Positions 13,297 through 16,661 of a stretch of 16,661 nt of DNA are shown here, piece after piece; within the stretch, counting starts at the first letter, position 1; every line of letters starts with the position of its first letter. Source of the stretch: JAEUMG01 sp046349315. Lineage in GTDB: Bacteria > Pseudomonadota > Alphaproteobacteria > Rhizobiales > Aestuariivirgaceae. The position numbers were made by a program, and so were the translations under genes. The notes under the pieces were generated by a model that worked only from the letters and a program-made list of their open reading frames with translations, had not been told where the DNA came from and ran no database searches. The stretch is taken from positions 1-16,661 of the forward strand of contig JAXMCQ010000039.1 in the NCBI GenBank assembly GCA_046349315.1, in the 5' to 3' direction.

Positions 13297-13821
13297 TTAG
13301 GCTTGCGACGGCTTCGGCAGGGTGAATATGAGGCAGGTTGTGGAAGCATGCGCCAAAAGCCTTCCGCGCATATCCGTTAGCCGGCCGTCGGCCGTTGCGA
13401 TCTGCCGTCCGGCATGAATGATCTTGCCTTCCGCCCGCACCTCTCCCGTTTCCTCCGTGAGCGGGCGTACGTAACTCACTTTCAATTCAACAGTCGTATA
13501 ACCTTGGCCGGCCTTGAGCCTCGAATGGACTGCGCAGCCCATGCAGCTATCGAGCAAAGTTGCCATGTAGCCACCATGGATTGCGCCCATGGGATTGTAG
13601 AGGCGGGAATCCGGCCGCGCCGCGAATATTGTTCGCCCAATCTCGACCTCGACAAGCCGGAGGCCAAGGAGGGCGGCGATCGGTGGCGGTGGAAATCGAC
13701 CGTCACGAATGCTTTGCAGAAACTCCACTCCGTCCACCGATGCGAAGGTTTCGGCGCTGATGACGCCCGGCACAAGGTGAGAAACGAAACTATCGCTGCC
13801 CATGCTGCAGCCTAGGACCAT
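13297..13821 (-). CDS. PaaI-type hotdog-fold thioesterase
   Basis: A protein of 174 residues from an ATG at 13819-13821, or 168 from an ATG at 13801-13803. Neither start has a clear ribosome binding site, and the first overlaps the ketosynthase stop by 10 bp. The hotdog fold shows NPMGAIHGGYMATLLDSCMG (residues 76-95), with the HGG turn and the catalytic-type acidic residue Asp91 of the PaaI family, followed by VELKVSYVRPL. Such enzymes hydrolyse acyl-CoA or acyl-ACP thioesters in the cytoplasm. Coupling to a FabF-like ketosynthase suggests it releases or edits the product of that enzyme, but the acyl chain is unknown. Confidence 0.92.
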   Translation of the reverse strand: MVLGCSMGSDSFVSHLVPGVISAETFASVDGVEFLQSIRDGRFPPPPIAALLGLRLVEVEIGRTIFAARPDSRLYNPMGAIHGGYMATLLDSCMGCAVHSRLKAGQGYTTVELKVSYVRPLTEETGEVRAEGKIIHAGRQIATADGRLTDMRGRLLAHASTTCLIFTLPKPSQA

Positions 13822-15077
13822 CGCCGGAAGATGACGCTGGCATTGACGCCACCGAATCCGAATCCATTCGAAATCGCGTGATCCATTGCCATCGGCCTCG
13901 CTTCTCTCGCGACCAGATCGACACCATCCGCGGCGGGATCGGGATTGACGAGATTAAGAGTCGGCGGCGCGATCTGGTCGCGTAGCGCCAGAATCGTGAA
14001 GATCGCTTCGAGCCCACCGGCCGCCCCGAGCAGATGGCCCGTCGCCGATTTGGTGGCGGTGACCGCGATCTTTCCCATTCGGCCGAACACACTCTTGATC
14101 GCTTCGAGCTCGCCGTGGTCGCCGACCGGCGTCGAGGTCGAATGCGCATTCAGATGTTGAACATCGATCGGCGAAAGCCGCGCTTGTCGAAGCGCAGTTT
14201 TCATGGCGCGCGCCGCACCGTTTCCGTCTTCGGGCCCGGACGTGATGTGATGGGCGTCCGCCGTGGTGCCGTAGCCGATAATCTCCGCGATCGGCCGGAC
14301 GCCGCGCGCCTGCGCGTGATCGAGATCCTCGATAACAAGTATGCCTGCGCCTTCACCCATGACGAAGCCGTCGCGGTCCCTGTCGAAGGGGCGCGATGCC
14401 TGTTCCGGCGTGTCGTTGAAACTGGTGGAAAGTGCACGCGCCGCAGCAAAGCTGCCGAGGCTCACGAGATCGACGCAAGCTTCGGTCCCGCCGCAGACTG
14501 CGATATCCGCTTCGCCATTGCGAATGAGCCGCGCGGCATCGCCGATCGCCTGGACGCTCGCCGCGCACGCCGTCACCGGGGCGCCGATCGGGCCCTTGAA
14601 CCCGTGTTTGATACTGACATGGCCTGCCGCCAGGTTGGGCAGGAAGGCTGGCACCGTGAAAGGCGACAATCGGCGTATGCCGCGCTGGTCGGTGGTTCGC
14701 ACGGCCTCGACGATCGCCGGAAAGCCGCCAATGCCGGTCGCAATAATCGTCGCGGTCCGCTCTGATGCATCGGCATCGGCTGGCGGCCATTGCGCCTGCG
14801 CGAGTGCCTGGGCGGCCGCCGCCAGGGCCAGCAGAATGAAGCGGTCCATGCGTCGCTGGTCCTTGGCAGGCGCGACCGCTTCGGGATCGAAGCCGCCTTC
14901 TGGATCTTCCGCCTGGCTCGGAACAAGTCCTGCGACTTTGGCCGGAAGGCTCTCCGCCCAAGCGGGCAGCGCCCGCAAACCCGAGCGGCCCGCGAGGAGG
15001 CGGGACCAGACAAGCTCGACACCGGTGCCGAGCGGGCAGACCATTCCAAGGCCTGTCACCGCAATCCTGCGGGTCAT
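13812..15077 (-). CDS. FabF-like beta-ketoacyl-ACP synthase
   Basis: A 421-residue thiolase-fold condensing enzyme. The active site is complete: Cys171 in VTACAASVQAIG, His312 in NAHSTSTPVGD and His348 in KSATGHLLGAAGG, with Lys343. It would perform decarboxylative Claisen condensation of an acyl thioester with malonyl-ACP. It begins MTRRIAVTGLGMVCPLG with GGGGAG eight bases upstream. The ATG overlaps the TGA of the HxlR gene (ATGA). No acyl carrier protein, ketoreductase or fabD is nearby, so this is probably not the housekeeping fabF but a dedicated synthase, drawing carrier protein from elsewhere. Location with two regulators and a thioesterase supports a specialised lipid or acyl-modification role, which is inference. 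Confidence 0.94.
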   Translation of the reverse strand: MTRRIAVTGLGMVCPLGTGVELVWSRLLAGRSGLRALPAWAESLPAKVAGLVPSQAEDPEGGFDPEAVAPAKDQRRMDRFILLALAAAAQALAQAQWPPADADASERTATIIATGIGGFPAIVEAVRTTDQRGIRRLSPFTVPAFLPNLAAGHVSIKHGFKGPIGAPVTACAASVQAIGDAARLIRNGEADIAVCGGTEACVDLVSLGSFAAARALSTSFNDTPEQASRPFDRDRDGFVMGEGAGILVIEDLDHAQARGVRPIAEIIGYGTTADAHHITSGPEDGNGAARAMKTALRQARLSPIDVQHLNAHSTSTPVGDHGELEAIKSVFGRMGKIAVTATKSATGHLLGAAGGLEAIFTILALRDQIAPPTLNLVNPDPAADGVDLVAREARPMAMDHAISNGFGFGGVNASVIFRRWS

Positions 15078-15613
15078 TCCGATTGACTCCCCAAGGCCTC
15101 GTCTGATCGCTGCTCCCGTGCTGAGCGCAGGGCACGGACCAGCGTCAACCGCTCGCGCATCGGTTTGCTGGCGCGGGATCCGGCCATGAGCGCTGTCGTC
15201 TCCGGCGCGATGATCTCATGAGTTTTCGCATCGACCACGATGGGTTCAAGCCGCTGCCCGGTCTTGCGCTGCGCCAGGAATAGCGATTCTCCGCGGGGCG
15301 TCAGATGCCGGTTGCCCCAAGCGAAGAGGGCGATCACTACGGGGAAGAAATCCCAGCCCTTGGCGGTGAGCACATATTCGTAGCGGGGCGGCTTCGCGCT
15401 GTAGAGGCGCCGCTGGAAAATCCCGGTCTTGGTCAGATGGGCGAGCCGCCTGGAGAGGATGTTGGGCGCGATATTGAGGCTCGCCTTGAATTCATCGAAA
15501 CGCGTGAAGCCCTGGAAGGCGTCGCGCAGAATCAGAATGCTCCACCATTCCCCAACGCATTCTAAGGCACGCGCGGCGGGGCATTCAGCCGATGGTTTGG
15601 ATCTCGGTTGCAT
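15074..15613 (-). CDS. HxlR-family transcriptional regulator
   Basis: A 179-residue protein with an N-terminal HxlR winged helix: AECPAARALECVGEWWSILILRDAF (residues 9-33, with Cys11 as in redox-sensing members), then TRFDEFKASLNIAPNILSRRLAHL and the wing RRLYSAKPPRYEYVLTAKG. The C-terminal ~85 residues are an extra segment beyond the usual ~110-residue core, ending in a charged helix. The ATG at 15611-15613 fits the family start. A longer frame upstream reads into the operator and is rejected. No ribosome binding site precedes the ATG, and the candidate -10 is about ten bases away, so a leaderless message is possible. It overlaps the ketosynthase gene by 4 bp (ATGA), which makes it the likely controller of this operon. 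Confidence 0.92.
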   Translation of the reverse strand: MQPRSKPSAECPAARALECVGEWWSILILRDAFQGFTRFDEFKASLNIAPNILSRRLAHLTKTGIFQRRLYSAKPPRYEYVLTAKGWDFFPVVIALFAWGNRHLTPRGESLFLAQRKTGQRLEPIVVDAKTHEIIAPETTALMAGSRASKPMRERLTLVRALRSAREQRSDEALGSQSE

Positions 15614-15617
15614 AGTG

Positions 15618-15640
15618 ATAGTGACTAGACGAGTTACTAT
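15618..15640. promoter_or_regulatory. HxlR-type operator (imperfect palindrome)
   Basis: ATAGTGACT-N5-AGTTACTAT: arms complementary at eight of nine positions, lying four bases upstream of the HxlR start codon. A further ATAGTG at 15612-15617 repeats the left arm. On the minus strand TTGCAT, 17 bases, TAGTCA can be read as a weak promoter that the palindrome would cover. Autorepression is inferred. Confidence 0.55.
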
Positions 15641-15665
15641 TGAAATGCAACTAACTAGGGAACGG

Positions 15666-16577
15666 CTACGCTTCCACAGCGATGGGCGAGGCTTCGGCCA
15701 ATATCCAGTCGCGGAAATCTCGGACCTTTTTCCGGCTGCCATAGATTTGCGGATAGACGAGAAAGAAGCCGCGGCCCTCATCCGACACGACATCAAAGAG
15801 TTGCACGAGCCGGCCGGCCTTGATGTCGTCGACGAAATAGGCGGGCGTGAGGAGACCGACGCCGTGCCCGGCGATTGCCGCGCTGCCGATGACCGGTTGC
15901 CTGTCGGTGAGAATGCCGCGTCCCTCCGCGACCGAAACCGATCCGGCCTTGCCGGCTTCGAACCACATTGGCCACCAGGGATCGTCGGGCGATATCAGGG
16001 GCACGTTGAGAAGATCGGCAGGCATGCGGAACGGACCATAGCGATCAACGAATTCGGGGCTGCAGAAGGCGGCAAAGCGCGAGGGGAAGAGAAAGTGGCT
16101 GCGCAACCCATCCCACGTGCCCATGCCAGAGCGGATGGCGACATCAGCCTGTCCGGCGGCGAGATCGACGATCTCGTTCGAAACGTCCAGCCGCACCGCA
16201 AGGTCGGTATGCGCAAGCTGGAACGCGCCAATCCGCAAGGCGAGCCAGTTGGTGGCGAAGGTCATGAAGGTGGAGATGACAAGAAGCCCCGCCGCGGCAT
16301 CGCGCGCCGACGAGAAAGCCGTGGCAAGACTCGCAAAGGCGGTGCGCACCACCGGCGCCAGACTTGCACCCCGGGCCGTCAACTCGATTCCGCGGGCCCG
16401 GCGCCGGAACAGCGGTTCGCCGACGAAGCCTTCCAATGTTTTGATCTGGTAGCTGACGGCCGACTGGGTCATGCCCAATTCGCCTGCGGCCTTGGTGAAG
16501 CTCAAATGCCGGGCGACGGCGTCAAAGACGCGGAGCGAAGCAAGCGGAGGCAGGCTGGGCATGGATCCTCGATCCAT
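15666..16577 (-). CDS. LysR-family transcriptional regulator (GcvA-like)
   Basis: A 303-residue LysR regulator. The helix-turn-helix lies near residues 20-65 (LSFTKAAGELGMTQSAVSYQI), followed by a linker helix and an effector-binding domain of usual length to the end. PLASLRVFDAVARHLSF at the start is typical of the GcvA-like subgroup. Two in-frame ATGs compete: 16577 (303 residues) and 16562 (298 residues, which matches homologues better and has GAGGA three bases upstream). Both lie in a perfect inverted repeat ATGGATC-N3-GATCCAT (16561-16577). The stop is 52 bp from the HxlR start, so it may be read into the HxlR-ketosynthase-thioesterase operon. LysR targets usually lie next to and divergent from the gene, which here would be beyond the window. 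Confidence 0.94.
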   Translation of the reverse strand: MDRGSMPSLPPLASLRVFDAVARHLSFTKAAGELGMTQSAVSYQIKTLEGFVGEPLFRRRARGIELTARGASLAPVVRTAFASLATAFSSARDAAAGLLVISTFMTFATNWLALRIGAFQLAHTDLAVRLDVSNEIVDLAAGQADVAIRSGMGTWDGLRSHFLFPSRFAAFCSPEFVDRYGPFRMPADLLNVPLISPDDPWWPMWFEAGKAGSVSVAEGRGILTDRQPVIGSAAIAGHGVGLLTPAYFVDDIKAGRLVQLFDVVSDEGRGFFLVYPQIYGSRKKVRDFRDWILAEASPIAVEA

Positions 16578-16661
16578 CGAATGAGCTTATGGGTCGGGCG
16601 TAATTTTGCGTTGGAAAGGCAGTCCCGTCGAGCCTTATTTCAAGGGCCTAGCCAGTAAGGA
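16578..16661. other. Upstream region of the LysR gene (window end)
   Basis: No gene begins convincingly in these 84 bases. AAGGC/GCCTT (about 16616-16635) could make a weak hairpin. A divergent LysR-regulated gene may start beyond the window. Confidence 0.3.

Noticed and set aside
1..16661. Insertion sequence, prophage, integron, tRNA attachment site or CRISPR array
   Set aside because: No transposase, integrase, tRNA-like cloverleaf or regularly spaced repeat was found. The island at about 1255-3640 has no recognisable direct repeats at its borders.

Overview
The window reads as a chromosomal segment of an alphaproteobacterium, probably from the Hyphomicrobiales. The GC-rich codon use, the long N-terminal extension on UvrB, an ECF41 sigma factor with its AhpD-like partner and two EcfG-type stress promoters (GGAAC-N16-CGTT) all point that way. 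The taxon is inferred from these features and not from a marker gene. I found no rRNA, tRNA, CRISPR array, transposase or integrase.

Region 1 (1-1320): the end of an unrecognised gene converges on a Tat-exported L,D-transpeptidase, with both stop codons sharing one CTAG. The transpeptidase has an EcfG-type promoter. About 540 bp without a convincing gene follow, with several small hairpins.

Region 2 (1321-3640): a compact, lower-GC accessory island. Three overlapping or abutting minus-strand genes (here A, B and C, in order of transcription) encode small soluble proteins. A and B share an N-terminal helical motif, C carries a HEPN-like R-N-x5-H motif, and A and C (perhaps B) end in winged-helix-like segments. 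Upstream lies a 33% GC spacer and then an inverted, decayed copy of the first ~77 bp of gene A's locus. This is the best candidate in the window for an undescribed system, possibly anti-phage or regulatory. That role is inference.

Region 3 (3812-6786): an autoregulated ECF41 module (AhpD-like protein plus sigma factor with a C-terminal SnoaL-like domain) whose promoter matches the ECF41 target motif. A convergent hemolysin III/PAQR membrane protein follows, then an AHSA1/SRPBCC-ArsR pair with two operator-like sites of identical geometry.

Region 4 (6871-10033): a protealysin-like M4 metalloprotease with its emfourin-type inhibitor immediately downstream, a DUF3616 protein, and a small DUF2846-like lipoprotein.

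Region 5 (10111-13290): uvrB, divergent from a secreted PRC-barrel protein that has the second EcfG-type promoter and ends in an intrinsic terminator.

Region 6 (13297-16661): a minus-strand cluster of LysR regulator, HxlR regulator, FabF-like ketosynthase and PaaI-like thioesterase. The last three are translationally coupled and look like a small fatty-acyl or polyketide-type modification operon under a local MarR/HxlR-like operator.
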